Assembly: GCA_902826865.1 (NCBI GenBank)
Contig: CADEGN010000044.1
Location: 1 to 38,748, forward strand
Reading direction: 5' to 3'
Source of the DNA: an uncultured Myxococcales bacterium
GTDB taxonomy: Bacteria > Myxococcota_A > Polyangia > Nannocystales > Nannocystaceae
DNA: 38,748 bases
Both the position numbers and the translations under genes were made by a program. Positions 15,901 to 24,555 of this stretch are shown here, piece by piece. The stretch's first letter is position 1. Every line of letters begins with the position of its first letter. The notes beneath the pieces were generated by a model. It was not told the origin of the DNA and did no database searches. It worked only from the letters and a program-made list of their open reading frames with translations.

Positions 15901-16785
15901 ATGGGTGAGGCGCGGAAGTGGGTCGGTAGCGAGAGGATGCTCGCGCCCACGACCACTCGCATCGGGCGAATCCACGCCGACCAAGTTCACCGCGATCCCT
16001 GGCCAGACGCAGCCGCCTACGATCCCACCCGCCACGCGTTGCCGTTACGCCGCGCGGCAGCGATCCAGTGGGGCGGGCGGGCCCGCGCAGAACACGGTTC
16101 AGTCCATCAGTTCACTCAAATCGCCCACGCGCTTTGCCAGGCGCGCGCACCGCTCGAGCTGCTCGGCGCACTGTCTCGTCTTATCACCGACGAGGTCCGC
16201 CACGCGGAGCTGTGCGCGATAACTGCATTGGCGTGCTGGCCAGAAGGACGCGCAAGCGAACCTTCTGTGTTCGATTGGACACCGCCGCTGGCCCCTTGGC
16301 CCGATCCGCCTGCCTTGGGTCCCGATGAAAGCACGACCTACTGCTGGGCGGCGGAAGCGATCGCGATCGCCTGTTGCCTCGGCGAGACGCTGTCGCGGCC
16401 GATGCTCGATGCAATCGCCGTGGTGGCAACCGACGCGCTGCCCGAGGCTGTCGCTCGGCAGATCCTCCGCGACGAGCACCTCCACGCCGCGTTCGGCTGG
16501 GATTCGCTCGAGGTCCTCCTACCACGCGCCGGCGCGCACGGGCCAGCGAAGGTGCAAGCGGCGTTCAGCCGCGGCCTCGCTGGACTCGAGCGCAGCACGT
16601 GCTGCGGATACTCGATCACCGACGTGGCCGGGAGCGAGCTCGTGATCGAACGCGGCGAGCCAAACCTCGGCACGCTGGATGGCAGGCAATACGCGATGAT
16701 CTTCTATGCCACGGTCGAGTCCGAGATCTTGCCGGCGATCGATCGCTTGGGCCTGTCGGGGGCGCGAGCGTGGGCTGAGCGTTAG
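15901..16785 (+). CDS. ferritin-like diiron protein
   Basis: About 294 residues. Four helix motifs place an E, ExxH, E, ExxH set: E64 (RAEHGSVHQF), E98-V-R-H101 (DEVRHAELC), E152 (AAEAIAIACCLGE) and E192-H-L-H195 (RDEHLHAAFGW). This is the diiron signature of the ferritin-like superfamily, which includes ferritins, rubrerythrins and diiron oxidases. The protein is too long for ferritin and lacks a rubredoxin Cys set, so a diiron oxygenase or oxidase is more likely. The start is uncertain: ATG 15901 (MGEARKW) has no clear binding site, and ATG 15937 or the frame opening at 15847 are alternatives. It has no signal peptide. The neighbours give no clue to the substrate. It converges with the receiver gene across a hairpin. 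Confidence 0.78.
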   Translation: MGEARKWVGSERMLAPTTTRIGRIHADQVHRDPWPDAAAYDPTRHALPLRRAAAIQWGGRARAEHGSVHQFTQIAHALCQARAPLELLGALSRLITDEVRHAELCAITALACWPEGRASEPSVFDWTPPLAPWPDPPALGPDESTTYCWAAEAIAIACCLGETLSRPMLDAIAVVATDALPEAVARQILRDEHLHAAFGWDSLEVLLPRAGAHGPAKVQAAFSRGLAGLERSTCCGYSITDVAGSELVIERGEPNLGTLDGRQYAMIFYATVESEILPAIDRLGLSGARAWAER

Positions 16786-16822
16786 GCTACGCCAACGGGC
16801 GCCACAGCCCTAGGACGCCAAA

Positions 16823-16850
16823 ACGCCGCCCTCGGCCGCTAGGACGGCGT
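16823..16850. terminator. candidate terminator hairpin between convergent genes
   Basis: ACGCCGCCCT at 16823-16832 can pair with AGGACGGCGT at 16841-16850 (9 of 10 positions), with an 8-base loop. It sits 38 bases after the ferritin-like gene's stop (plus) and just beyond the end of the receiver gene (minus). A shared terminator is inferred from position. Confidence 0.5.
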
Positions 16851-16887
16851 CTAATGGCATTTGACGGCTTGGCTCGCGCCCCACGAC

Positions 16888-17331
16888 CTACGACGATAGC
16901 GCAGGCGGTGGTTCATTGATCCGCACCCAATAGTTGCCGAGCTCCTGGGTGACCTCGACGAACGCGCCAACGTCGTGGGGCTTGACCACGTAGCCATCGG
17001 CCCCCACGCGATAGCCCGCGAGCACGTCGCTTTGGCTTCGCGAGGCGGTCAACACCACGACCGACAAGAGCCGCGTCAACGGGTCCGCCCGGATCTGGCG
17101 CAGGACCTCGAAGCCATCGACCTTAGGTAAGGAGATATCGAGGAGCACGAGCACGGGCTGCTCTTCGATCTTTCGGTCCTTCCAGGCACCGAGTCCGAAC
17201 AGATAGTCGAGGGCTTCTGCTCCGTCGCGCGCCACGACGATCTCGTTGCGCACGCCCAACCCCTTGAGCGCGCGACGCACGAGGGTCTCGTCCTGACGGC
17301 TGTCCTCGATCAGCAGAATGGGTCTATCCAT
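16888..17331 (-). CDS. CheY-like response regulator, receiver domain only
   Basis: 147 residues from the ATG at 17331 (MDRPILLIEDSRQDE); the frame is open further upstream without family similarity. All receiver residues are present: acidic pair E9/D10, phosphoacceptor D65 (VLLDISLPKVDGFEVL), T95 (VVVLTAS) and K117 (GYVVKPH). There is no output domain; the chain ends about 30 residues later. The relatively long linker before D65 (YLFGLGAWKDRKIEEQP) is typical of Rcp1-like response regulators that pair with hybrid or phytochrome kinases. No kinase is adjacent. It lies 125 bases downstream of the cyclic-nucleotide-binding gene on the same strand, suggesting joint expression. Confidence 0.9.
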   Translation of the reverse strand: MDRPILLIEDSRQDETLVRRALKGLGVRNEIVVARDGAEALDYLFGLGAWKDRKIEEQPVLVLLDISLPKVDGFEVLRQIRADPLTRLLSVVVLTASRSQSDVLAGYRVGADGYVVKPHDVGAFVEVTQELGNYWVRINEPPPALSS

Positions 17332-17456
17332 CGCGGCATGAAATCTAGCGCGTTTCGGGCATTGGGCGAAGCCCTTATTGAGCGCCCACGGCGCATCAAC
17401 AATCGCGCGTTCGCGCGCAAACGGGCCGGCGCAGGACCGGGGCAAGCGTGCAAGCG

Positions 17457-18041
17457 TCAGAACTTCGAGGAGACCGTGAGCATGAGCAGCCGATCATTGC
17501 TCTCGCGCAGACGCGCGCTCAGCGTCCGCACAAACCGCCACAGCAGCTCGTACGCGAGTTCGCGGTCGACGAACATCAAGTCGCGCAGGTCCTCTTTGGG
17601 GAGCTTGAGCAAGCGCGAGGGCTCGTGCGCGATTGCGTCGGCCGAGCGTGGCATCTCATCGTCGACAATGGACATCTCGCCGAAGTAGTGCCCGGGCTTC
17701 AGCACCGCCAGGGCCTCCTCACCCATTCCAGACACCGTCCGGCTGATCCGAACCGCGCCTTCCAGGATGAGATAGAGGCCATCTCCGGGATCGCCGTGCT
17801 TGAACACCGGCTCAGAGGTCCTGAACTCGACTTCTTGGCACAGCGCCGAGATGCGCCGGAGGTGAATCGGCAACAGACCCTCGAACAGGGAAACCTGCCG
17901 CAACATGCGCACGAGCGCGGCAAGTCGGTCGTCCACCTCGGGTTCGGCCACCGGAGCGCCCCGCGTTCGTGGTCGCTCAGCCGGAGCACTCGGCTCCTCG
18001 CCGTCGTCAATGATTCCGAGCTCCTCGAGACCGGACCCCAT
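17457..18041 (-). CDS. cyclic nucleotide-binding domain protein
   Basis: 194 residues. A flexible acidic N-terminal part (about 1-45) precedes a cyclic-nucleotide-binding beta barrel: LFEGLLPIHLRRISALCQEVEF, PVFKHGDPGDGLYLILEGAVRI, LAVLKPGHYFGEMSIVDD and EMPRSADAIAHEPSRLLKL. FGEMSIVDDEMPRSADA is the phosphate-binding cassette, with the Glu and Arg that contact ribose and phosphate. The C-terminal helices (ELAYELLWRFVRTLSARLRES) form the usual lid; there is no DNA-binding domain, so it is not a CRP-type regulator. A signalling or scaffold role is likely. It lies 52 bases after hutI and upstream of the receiver gene on minus. Confidence 0.88.
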   Translation of the reverse strand: MGSGLEELGIIDDGEEPSAPAERPRTRGAPVAEPEVDDRLAALVRMLRQVSLFEGLLPIHLRRISALCQEVEFRTSEPVFKHGDPGDGLYLILEGAVRISRTVSGMGEEALAVLKPGHYFGEMSIVDDEMPRSADAIAHEPSRLLKLPKEDLRDLMFVDRELAYELLWRFVRTLSARLRESNDRLLMLTVSSKF

Positions 18042-18093
18042 GCGCGCCTAGAGTAGCCGACCAGAGCGCGAGAGTCCGCTGGAACTCGTCCCC

Positions 18094-19347
18094 CTAGGCA
18101 ACCCGCACCCCGTCTTGCCAGACCTGTTCGACCAGGGGCGAAGCGGCGTGGGCAACCAAATCGCGCACGTCACGGGTGGCAAGAACGAGCAAGTCGGCGC
18201 GACGCCCCGGTTGGAGGGAACCGACCATGTCCGCCAACCCAAGCGACGCCGCGGCATTGTGGGTTGCCGCGCAGATGGCCTCGGCCGGGGTCAAGCGGTT
18301 GCCGAAGCAGGCCAACGCCAAGACCATCGCGAGATTCTCGAAGGGGCACGAGCCGGGGTTACAGTCGGTCGCGACCGCAACGGGCACCCCGGCGTCGAGG
18401 AGTGCACGACCCGATGCGTAGGGCTTGCCCAGGACGAGGGAGGTCCCCGGCAGCAGGGTTGCGACGACCCCAGCTTCGCGGAGAGCACGGCGGTCGTCAT
18501 CGTCGAGATACAAGAGATGGTCGGCCGAGGACGCCCCGAGTTCAGCGGCAAGGCGGGCACCACCGGTGGGTCCTAGCTCGTTGGCGTGGATGCGAATGCC
18601 CATGCCGAGGGCATGGGCCGCTCGGAGCACGCGACGCGATTCTTCGACCGTGTAGGCGCCGCGATCGCAGAACACATCCGCGAAGTCGGCGAGCGCCGCC
18701 GCCGCCACCTCAGGGAGAATCGAGGTGCAGATCTCATCGATCCACGCAGCCCGCGTGGTTGCGTCGGTGCGTGCGGATTCGGGGATCGCGTGGGCAGCCA
18801 GACAAGTGGTTTTGACGCGGTAGCCGCCCTCGCTGGCGAGCGCGCGCGCCACTTTCAACTGACGGAGTTCAGTGGCGCGATCAAGTCCGTAACCGCTTTT
18901 GATCTCGAACGTTGTCGTTCCGCAACGACGCATGCGCGCGATCCGCTCGAGACTCTGCTGGTACAACGCCTCGTCGTCGAGCGCGCGAGTCTGGCGCACG
19001 CTCGAGAGGATCCCGCCGCCCTCGGCGAGGATCTCCTCATAGTCGGCGCCGCGAAGGCGCGCGACGAGTTCGTCGTTGCGGTCGCCGCCCCACACCAGAT
19101 GCGTATGGCTGTCGACAAACGCCGGCATCAGCACTCGATCCCGGCAGTCGATAATCGTCGCCTCGTCGCGCCACTGTCTCGGGACGTGCGCGTCGGGTCC
19201 CACCCACGTAATTTCGCCGCGTTCGTCCACCCCAACGCTGCCGTTCTCCACAATGCCGAGCTCGGACATCGCCTTGCCCGCTCGCGGACGGCTGTCGCCC
19301 GCCAGCGTGATCACAGCGGCAGCACCGGCGAAAAGCCGCCGCTTCAT
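18094..19347 (-). CDS. hutI: imidazolonepropionase
   Basis: 417 residues. HutI hydrolyses 4-imidazolone-5-propanoate to N-formimino-L-glutamate, the third step of histidine degradation, in the cytosol. The amidohydrolase metal-site residues are visible: HxH in [14 protein letters not shown], His in [11 protein letters not shown], His in [14 protein letters not shown], and Asp in [16 protein letters not shown]. Substrate-binding motifs EIKSGYGLD and SADHLLYL are intact. The frame is open upstream to 19590, but that part is antisense to hutU; the ATG at 19347 overlaps the hutU stop (ATGA), so the genes are coupled. hutH and hutG are not in the window. Length is normal for the family. Confidence 0.96.
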   Translation of the reverse strand: MKRRLFAGAAAVITLAGDSRPRAGKAMSELGIVENGSVGVDERGEITWVGPDAHVPRQWRDEATIIDCRDRVLMPAFVDSHTHLVWGGDRNDELVARLRGADYEEILAEGGGILSSVRQTRALDDEALYQQSLERIARMRRCGTTTFEIKSGYGLDRATELRQLKVARALASEGGYRVKTTCLAAHAIPESARTDATTRAAWIDEICTSILPEVAAAALADFADVFCDRGAYTVEESRRVLRAAHALGMGIRIHANELGPTGGARLAAELGASSADHLLYLDDDDRRALREAGVVATLLPGTSLVLGKPYASGRALLDAGVPVAVATDCNPGSCPFENLAMVLALACFGNRLTPAEAICAATHNAAASLGLADMVGSLQPGRRADLLVLATRDVRDLVAHAASPLVEQVWQDGVRVA

Positions 19348-21023
19348 CGCTCGCCCCCGGCGGGCTCGGCCGGGCTGCGCCCAACGACGCGCACGCCGTG
19401 CTCGCGCGCGAACTCGACGGCTTCGGGGTAGCCGGCGTCCACGTGGCGAACCACACCCATGCCCGGGTCGGTGACCAGTACGCGGGCAAGTCGGCGCGCC
19501 GCGCCATCGGTACCGTCGGCGACGATGACCATTCCAGCATGCAGGCTGTACCCGATCCCGACGCCGCCGCCGTGGTGAAACGACACCCACGACGCACCCG
19601 CGGCCGTGTTGACTAGCGCGTTGAGGATCGGCCAGTCGGCGATCGCGTCTGACCCATCGCGCATGCCCTCGGTCTCGCGGTTGGGTGAAGCGACGCTACC
19701 GCAGTCGAGGTGATCGCGGCCGATCACGATGGGCGCCTTCACTTCGCCGCGGCGAACCATCTCGTTGAAACGCAGGCCGGCGCGATCGCGTTCGCCATAG
19801 CCGAGCCAGCAGATCCGAGCGGGTAGACCCTGGAATGCCACCTGCGCACCCGCGAGCTCGATCCAGCGCCGCAATTGCGGCTTGTCCGGGAACAGCTCGA
19901 GGATCGCGCGATCGGTGGCGTAGATGTCAGCGGGATCTCCCGACAGGGCGGCCCAGCGAAATGGACCCTGCCCCGCGCAAAACAACGGGCGGATATACTC
20001 CGGCACGAAGCCTTTGATATCGAAGGCCGCGCCGACGCCTGCCTTTACCGCCTGCGCGCGGATGTTGTTGCCATAGTCGAACGCGATCGCGCCGCGCCGC
20101 TTCATCTCGAGCATCGCGGCGACGTGCGTGCCCATGGCGGCCACGCTGCGGGCGACATACTCGGCGGGATCACGGCCGCGCACGGCGGCCGCGTCGGCCA
20201 ACGAGATCCCGGGCGGCACGTAACCGTTGAGCTCATCGTGCGCGCTGGTTTGGTCGGTGACGACGTCAGGGGTGATCCCACGTCGAACGAGCTCTGGCAG
20301 GACCTCCGCGCAGTTGCCAACGAGCCCTACCGACAGCGCCTCGCGGGCGGACCTGGCGGCATCGATCCAACGCAGTGCCTCGTCGAGATCCGATGTGCTG
20401 CGCATGAGGTAGCGGGTCTGCAACCGTCGTTGGACGCGCGCAGGATCGACCTCGATGCACAAGCACGCCGCGCCGTTCATCGTCGCCGCGAGCGGTTGGG
20501 CACCGCCCATACCCCCGAGGCCCCCGGTGAGCACGAACCGACCGCGAAGGTCTCCGCGAAAGTGTCGAACCGCGGCCGCTGCGAAGGTCTCGTAGGTGCC
20601 CTGGAGGATCCCTTGGGTTCCGATGTAGATCCAACTGCCCGCGGTCATCTGACCGTACATCGTCAGTCCGAGGGCTTCGAGCCGATTGAACTCGTCCCAC
20701 GTGCCCCACTTCGGCACAAGGTTAGAGTTGGCGATGAGTACGCGCGGTGCGTCCTCGTGGGTGCGAAAGATGCCCTGCGCTCGGCCGGATTGGACGAGCA
20801 GTGTCTCGTCGTCCCCCAGCGACTGTAGCGAGGCAACGATGCGGTGATAGTCGGGCCAACTGCGCGCGGCTTTTCCCGTGCCGCCGTAGACCACCAGGCG
20901 CTCGGGCGCCTCGGCGACGTCGGGATCGAGGTTGTTCATCAGCATGCGCATGGCAGCCTCTTGCGGCCACCCCTTGCAGGAGCGCGTGCTGCCGCGAGGC
21001 GCACGGATCGGCTCGGAACTCAT
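19344..21023 (-). CDS. hutU: urocanate hydratase
   Basis: 559 residues, the usual length. HutU adds water to urocanate to give 4-imidazolone-5-propanoate using tightly bound NAD, the second step of histidine degradation. Family motifs are seen throughout: [21 protein letters not shown] at the N-terminus, [55 protein letters not shown] (NAD-binding), [47 protein letters not shown] and [19 protein letters not shown]. The ATG at 21023 ([12 protein letters not shown]) matches the family; the frame runs open to 21200 but overlaps the next gene. It ends in a 4-nt overlap with hutI. The upstream copper-monooxygenase gene stops 41 bases before it, so they may share a transcript. Confidence 0.97.
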   Translation of the reverse strand: MSSEPIRAPRGSTRSCKGWPQEAAMRMLMNNLDPDVAEAPERLVVYGGTGKAARSWPDYHRIVASLQSLGDDETLLVQSGRAQGIFRTHEDAPRVLIANSNLVPKWGTWDEFNRLEALGLTMYGQMTAGSWIYIGTQGILQGTYETFAAAAVRHFRGDLRGRFVLTGGLGGMGGAQPLAATMNGAACLCIEVDPARVQRRLQTRYLMRSTSDLDEALRWIDAARSAREALSVGLVGNCAEVLPELVRRGITPDVVTDQTSAHDELNGYVPPGISLADAAAVRGRDPAEYVARSVAAMGTHVAAMLEMKRRGAIAFDYGNNIRAQAVKAGVGAAFDIKGFVPEYIRPLFCAGQGPFRWAALSGDPADIYATDRAILELFPDKPQLRRWIELAGAQVAFQGLPARICWLGYGERDRAGLRFNEMVRRGEVKAPIVIGRDHLDCGSVASPNRETEGMRDGSDAIADWPILNALVNTAAGASWVSFHHGGGVGIGYSLHAGMVIVADGTDGAARRLARVLVTDPGMGVVRHVDAGYPEAVEFAREHGVRVVGRSPAEPAGGER

Positions 21024-21064
21024 GGCCGCGAGGGTACGTGCGAGGCCCGCGGCCTTCAAGCCCG

Positions 21065-22141
21065 TCAGCTGCCCGAGCCGCAAACGTCGACCGGCGACGG
21101 CACCTGCGGATAATACGTCACGATGTTCCAGCACATCTCTTGCTCGGTGCCAGGCCCGCCGATCGTGGTCTCCGAGCGCGCCGTCGAGTCGTAGATGCAA
21201 TGGGTCTGGACCTCGTCGCCAGGCTCGATGACGGCCTCAACTCGGTTCATGTGCTGGGACGCGAAGTTGTAGGGATCATCCCGATTGAGCTCGTACGCCC
21301 TGCTACCGCCGCGATTCACATCGCTCCACAGCTTCCGCCCGAGGTCGTGCGCGTGCATGGCCGTGCCGAAGACGTGAATCGGCTCCACGAACAGGGCAGC
21401 CGTAGCGGCGCTGCCACACGTCGCGACATGCTCGTATGCGGCCATGCCTGGCGGGATCGCGATGTTTTCGATGTCGCCGAAGACCATCGTCCCGGCGTTG
21501 TTCGGGCGCAGATTCGGGGTGATGTAAACATCGAGGCCGCTCTTGTCGACAACACCGGAATCACCCAGCGGGTTGTTGTAGTGCACCTGCAACCGCAGTG
21601 TCACATTGCCGCCGGCACCATCGCCGACCAGAAACCCTGCCTCGTCGGGCAAGTACCACGCCTCTCCGCCCGGAGCCCAGGTCCAGATCATCTGGCCGTC
21701 GAGGTCGAAACACTGGTAACCATCCCCGTTGCCCGACGGCTCGTCGATCTTCGTAAGCACAAAATGGTGGACGTGCGCCCCCTGATCGATGTGCGGGGCG
21801 AACCCAACGATGTGCCCCAGTTGATCGAGCTGCATCTCAAACTCAAAGCAGGCGTAGTAGGTCGCGGTCACCGGGAGGTTGAAGCCCTCGATGCGCAGCG
21901 GAACCATCTCGGCATCGTCGGGAGGTCCGCCCGACACTTCGCCACCATCGTCGCTCGATGTCCCGACGCCGGTGGTTCCAACCTCATCGCTCGACCGGCC
22001 GCCCGTAGGAGCAGCGGACGTGGGCTCTCCGCCCGGCCCCGAGGTCGAATCCGACGCCGTAGCCTGGCCGTCACCACCACATGCACCGCACGCCACTGCG
22101 ACGAGTATCGTGAGAACGGGAGCACGTGCGGAGAGACCCAT
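21065..22141 (-). CDS. PHM/DBM-like copper type II monooxygenase lipoprotein
   Basis: 358 residues from the ATG at 22141 ([21 protein letters not shown]), with a lipoprotein-like signal; the ATG at 22153 and the frame open to 22276 are less likely. A Gly/Ser/Thr linker leads to a domain with all six copper ligands of the peptidylglycine alpha-hydroxylating/dopamine beta-monooxygenase family: His-His in [12 protein letters not shown] and His in LQVHYNNPL for CuH, HxH in [13 protein letters not shown], and Met in [13 protein letters not shown] for CuM. Cysteines are spaced as for disulfides ([31 protein letters not shown]). Such enzymes hydroxylate C-H bonds with O2 and a reductant such as ascorbate; the substrate here is unknown. 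It precedes hutU by 41 bases. Confidence 0.88.
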   Translation of the reverse strand: MGLSARAPVLTILVAVACGACGGDGQATASDSTSGPGGEPTSAAPTGGRSSDEVGTTGVGTSSDDGGEVSGGPPDDAEMVPLRIEGFNLPVTATYYACFEFEMQLDQLGHIVGFAPHIDQGAHVHHFVLTKIDEPSGNGDGYQCFDLDGQMIWTWAPGGEAWYLPDEAGFLVGDGAGGNVTLRLQVHYNNPLGDSGVVDKSGLDVYITPNLRPNNAGTMVFGDIENIAIPPGMAAYEHVATCGSAATAALFVEPIHVFGTAMHAHDLGRKLWSDVNRGGSRAYELNRDDPYNFASQHMNRVEAVIEPGDEVQTHCIYDSTARSETTIGGPGTEQEMCWNIVTYYPQVPSPVDVCGSGS

Positions 22142-22242
22142 GTTCGCCACCATCCCCTCGTACCAAATGCCCCGCAAACACGCGAGCCTGGTGATCTCAC
22201 ACCAAGGCGGTGCGAAACCGGCGCTACGGCCGCGAATGCGGT

Positions 22243-22345
22243 CTAGCAGGCAAACACGCCCGCCGGGGGCGGGCACGAACGTTGCACCAAAAACGGAAGA
22301 AGCGCGGGCTGGTCCTTGCGACGATCTCGGCGCCGTGACCGACGT
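22243..22345 (+). repeat. inverted repeat copy A (~103 bp)
   Basis: This stretch matches, in opposite orientation, 23826-23927, with about 91% identity over ~103 bases by eye and one single-base indel. Landmarks shared by both copies are CTAGCAG at the outer edge, CAAACACGCCCGCCGGGG, CGGGCAC, AACGTTGC, AAAACGGAAGAAGCGCGGGC, GGTCCTTGCGACGATCTC and GGCGCCGT. Copy A holds a GCCCGCC/GGCGGGC hairpin with a 3-base loop. It starts about 100 bases upstream of the copper-monooxygenase start. Dispersed element, transposon end or duplicated regulatory block: not decided. Confidence 0.85.
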
Positions 22346-22506
22346 CGAGGCCTACGGATTATGGTCGATTCGTGCCGCGCCTAGAAGACTGGCCCGCGCT
22401 GCTTTGAAGTATCGCGTTGTGTCGCGCCCGAGAGCGGGTGACAACCAGTGGCTGTGTTTCCCGGTTGGTAGCGCCATCGGGAGCGGCTCTCACCGAGAGG
22501 CAGACG

Positions 22507-22645
22507 ATGGAAGCGATCGTGAAGGGCTGCTGTGGTCTCGACGTCCACCAAGCGAGCGTGGTCGCGTGGGTACTGGTCGGCACGGCGGACTCGCGACCGC
22601 AGAAAGACGACTCGAACGTTCGGCACGACGACGTGGCATTTTTAA
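22507..22645 (+). pseudogene. IS110-family transposase, N-terminal remnant, frameshifted
   Basis: The ATG at 22507 opens MEAIVKGCCGLDVHQASVVA, the start of IS110/IS1111-type (DEDD) transposases with the first catalytic Asp in GLDVH. The frame continues VLVGTADSRPQK, then must shift by one base near 22602-22606 to read TTRTFGTTTWHF, the conserved RTFGTTT motif. A stop follows at 22643-22645. About 45 residues of a usual 350-400 residue protein remain. GAGAGG upstream (about 22495) could have served as its ribosome binding site. The remnant lies inside the segment bounded by the inverted repeats. Not functional. Confidence 0.85.
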
Positions 22646-22852
22646 GCGCACGTCAAGTTGACGGTGCGGTGGCTCGGGCGAGGCGACTGCGAGCCGAGCG
22701 TTCGGTGTGTCTTCACCGCGGCCGAGCGAAGCCGCGCTACGCGCAACGGCGACCTCGTCGGGGCTGGCTCGGCCGCGCGCGTCCCTCGGGCACCGCGGCC
22801 GCGGTTCATGCCGTCAGTGCACGGTCGGCTAGGCTGACGGACTCCGCGGCGC
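22646..22852. other. residual sequence after the IS110 remnant
   Basis: I see no convincing gene here on either strand. It contains the hairpin at 22811-22840 and GC-rich sequence without similarity that I can recognise. It separates the IS110 remnant from the 3' end of the Cys-containing gene at 22853. Confidence 0.4.
22811..22840 (-). terminator. candidate terminator hairpin
   Basis: CCGTCAG at 22811-22817 pairs with CTGACGG at 22834-22840, with a 16-base loop. It lies 13 bases past the stop of the minus-strand gene 22853-23788. The stem is only 7 bp and the loop is long, so this is a weak candidate. Confidence 0.35.
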
Positions 22853-23788
22853 TCAGTTCGAGCAGCTCCCGCCGACGGGACCCGCACTAGCTTCGAACCC
22901 GATGACGAACTCGCCTTCGTCGTCCATGTCGAGGGCGAAACGCGCCGTAAACCGCCCCGCTGGCACACACGTCACGTAGCCGGTGCCCTGGTAGGCGTCG
23001 ACCGGGGAGAGTTGAAAGTCGGCAACGAGTGGCGCCTCAGCGATTGCAGAGCACGTTCGTCCACAGGGCCGCAGTCGTACGCGTCCCTCCCCGGTCCCCC
23101 CGACCTTCGCGACGCCGTATGAGTAGACGCCATCGGTCGGGACCTCGAACGTGACCGTCGTCCAGCGCTCACTCAGGCGTGGGCCGACGACGCGTGGATC
23201 CTCGCACTCGAGCGAAACGTGCAGCACAAGACTCGGCTCGCGCCACGCGGGAAGCCGCACGGCATCAGCCGCGCAGTCGAACCCGTCGTTGCCCGTCGGC
23301 GTAACGAAGCCGCCGAGTGGACCGACTCCGGTTGACTCTGGCGTTTCCCCATCGTTGCTGTCGGCATTGGCGCAGACCTCCGGCTCCGCCGGCAACGGCC
23401 AGATCCCCGCGTCCCCCATCAAGCCTCTTAGCGTGATGCTAAGCTCACTGGCGACAGAGCCTCCGACCGACACGCTCACACCCGGCTCAAACGACGGGAA
23501 GTCGAAAAACGACTCGTGGGCGACCTCGCAGAAGTCCTGATTGCAGAAGTCTGCCGGGTCGCAGGTGCCATCACCGCCCAACCAGAAATGATCGAAGCAC
23601 TGTTGCCGTAGCGACTCCTTATAATTCAGCACGAACTGGCTGAGTGCTAGTCCCCCGTTGCCCGGCGCAATGTCATCCTGCGCGGCGTCCAGCAGGGCTC
23701 CCGCGCTGTAGCAGACCATCGTGATGATGTCGACCCAACAAGCCTTGTGATACCCCTCGAGGGTGCAAGTATCGGACGGCAGCTGCAA
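22853..23788 (-). CDS. secreted-type Cys-containing protein, probably 5'-truncated
   Basis: The open frame gives about 311 residues from a TTG at 23788 (MQLPSDTCTLEGYHKACWVD). It lacks a signal peptide, although its style (LRQQCFDHFWLGGDGTCDPADFCNQDFCEVAHESFF, EVCANADSNDGETPE) is that of a secreted disulfide-bonded protein. Upstream the frame stays open only to a TGA near 23811, through TIACYRS, with no ATG or GTG. The C-terminal half (LVLHVSLECEDPRVV, RWTTVTFEVPTDGVYSYGVAKVGG, GRFTARFALDMDDEGEFVIGFEAS) looks like a beta-rich domain similar in outline to pre-peptidase domains. Inverted repeat copy B begins 38 bases upstream, so insertion may have removed the signal peptide. I do not recognise the family; the gene may be dead. 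Confidence 0.6.
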   Translation of the reverse strand: MQLPSDTCTLEGYHKACWVDIITMVCYSAGALLDAAQDDIAPGNGGLALSQFVLNYKESLRQQCFDHFWLGGDGTCDPADFCNQDFCEVAHESFFDFPSFEPGVSVSVGGSVASELSITLRGLMGDAGIWPLPAEPEVCANADSNDGETPESTGVGPLGGFVTPTGNDGFDCAADAVRLPAWREPSLVLHVSLECEDPRVVGPRLSERWTTVTFEVPTDGVYSYGVAKVGGTGEGRVRLRPCGRTCSAIAEAPLVADFQLSPVDAYQGTGYVTCVPAGRFTARFALDMDDEGEFVIGFEASAGPVGGSCSN

Positions 23789-23825
23789 AGAACGGTAGCA
23801 CGCGATCGTTCAACAAGTCGTCGCA

Positions 23826-23927
23826 ACGTCGGAGACGGCGCCGAGATCGTCGCAAGGACCGGCCCGCGCTTCTTCCGTTTTTGCGCAACGTTGGTGCCCG
23901 ACCCCGGCGGGCGTGTTTGGCTGCTAG
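23826..23927 (-). repeat. inverted repeat copy B (~102 bp)
   Basis: This is the reverse-complement partner of 22243-22345, with its outer CTAG edge lying on the stop codon of the Maf gene (TAG at 23926-23924). About nine positions differ, including a one-base indel. The GCCCGCC hairpin of copy A is weakened here by G to T (GCCCGCCGGGGTCGGGC). The two copies enclose 22346-23825, which holds the IS110 remnant and the truncated gene. Because copy B directly follows the Maf stop, it could also act in ending Maf transcription. Confidence 0.85.
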
Positions 23928-24547
23928 GCCGGCAACAGTCCAGCGCGACGCAGAAGATCACAAACGCTCAACATCGGCAGGCCCATGATGCTGGTCGGAT
24001 CAGCGCCTGTAATCGCGGCCATCAGCGTAATGCCCGCGTCTTCCACACGATAGCTGCCCACGCAATCGAGGGGGGCGTAGCGTTCAACATATGCACGTGC
24101 CTCTTGTTCGGCGAAGCCGCGCATCTGCACCCCGACTTCGTCGACCGCCACCATCCGGACCCCCGACGGCAGTTGGACGAGCACCACCGCGGTGACCAGG
24201 CGATGCGTGCGGCCCGATAGCTCGCGAAGCTGGGCGACGGCGAGGTCTGCGTCGCCAGGCTTGTGGAGCAGCCGCCGGGGAATCCCGCCAGATCCACCGA
24301 GGATCGCGAGCTGGTCGGCGGCGAGCACGCATGCGCCGTCGCGCGGGTCAACGCCTCCGAGCTGTTGGATCACACTGTCCGCCTTCCCCGACGCGAGCGT
24401 GACGGCAAAGGCGTGGTCCTCCATTTCGGTAAATCGATGCTCGAAGGCGGCCTCGTCAAACGTAGGTGCGATGCACTCGAACGCGAGCCCGGTGCGCGCG
24501 AGCAACTCGGCGCGGTACCTTGAAGTCGAGGCGAGGATCAACCGCAC
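23924..24547 (-). CDS. Maf/YceF-type nucleoside triphosphate pyrophosphatase
   Basis: About 207 residues. Maf proteins are house-cleaning enzymes that hydrolyse non-canonical nucleoside triphosphates to the monophosphate and pyrophosphate. Motifs: MRLILASTSRYRAELLARTG, APTFDEAAF, LASGKADSV, VLAADQLAIL (catalytic Asp), LHKPGDADLAVAQLRELSGRTH, VERYAPLDCVGSYRVEDAGI and GADPTSIMGLPML. The PLDxxGSYR and ADPTSIMGLPML variants are closer to the YceF branch (7-methyl-GTP) than to YhdE (dTTP/UTP). GTG 24547 fits the family start; GTG 24565 or TTG 24562 would overlap the stop of the kinase gene. The stop lies on the edge of inverted repeat B. Confidence 0.9.
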   Translation of the reverse strand: MRLILASTSRYRAELLARTGLAFECIAPTFDEAAFEHRFTEMEDHAFAVTLASGKADSVIQQLGGVDPRDGACVLAADQLAILGGSGGIPRRLLHKPGDADLAVAQLRELSGRTHRLVTAVVLVQLPSGVRMVAVDEVGVQMRGFAEQEARAYVERYAPLDCVGSYRVEDAGITLMAAITGADPTSIMGLPMLSVCDLLRRAGLLPA

Positions 24548-24555
24548 GGGTGCCG

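Noticed and set aside
20747..22246. 499-residue plus-strand frame across hutU and the copper monooxygenase
   Set aside because: It is antisense to hutU motifs and to the copper ligands; high GC gives long open antisense frames.
22646..22968. Minus-strand frame over the region after the IS110 remnant
   Set aside because: It overlaps the supported gene at 22853-23788 in another frame and has no recognisable domain.
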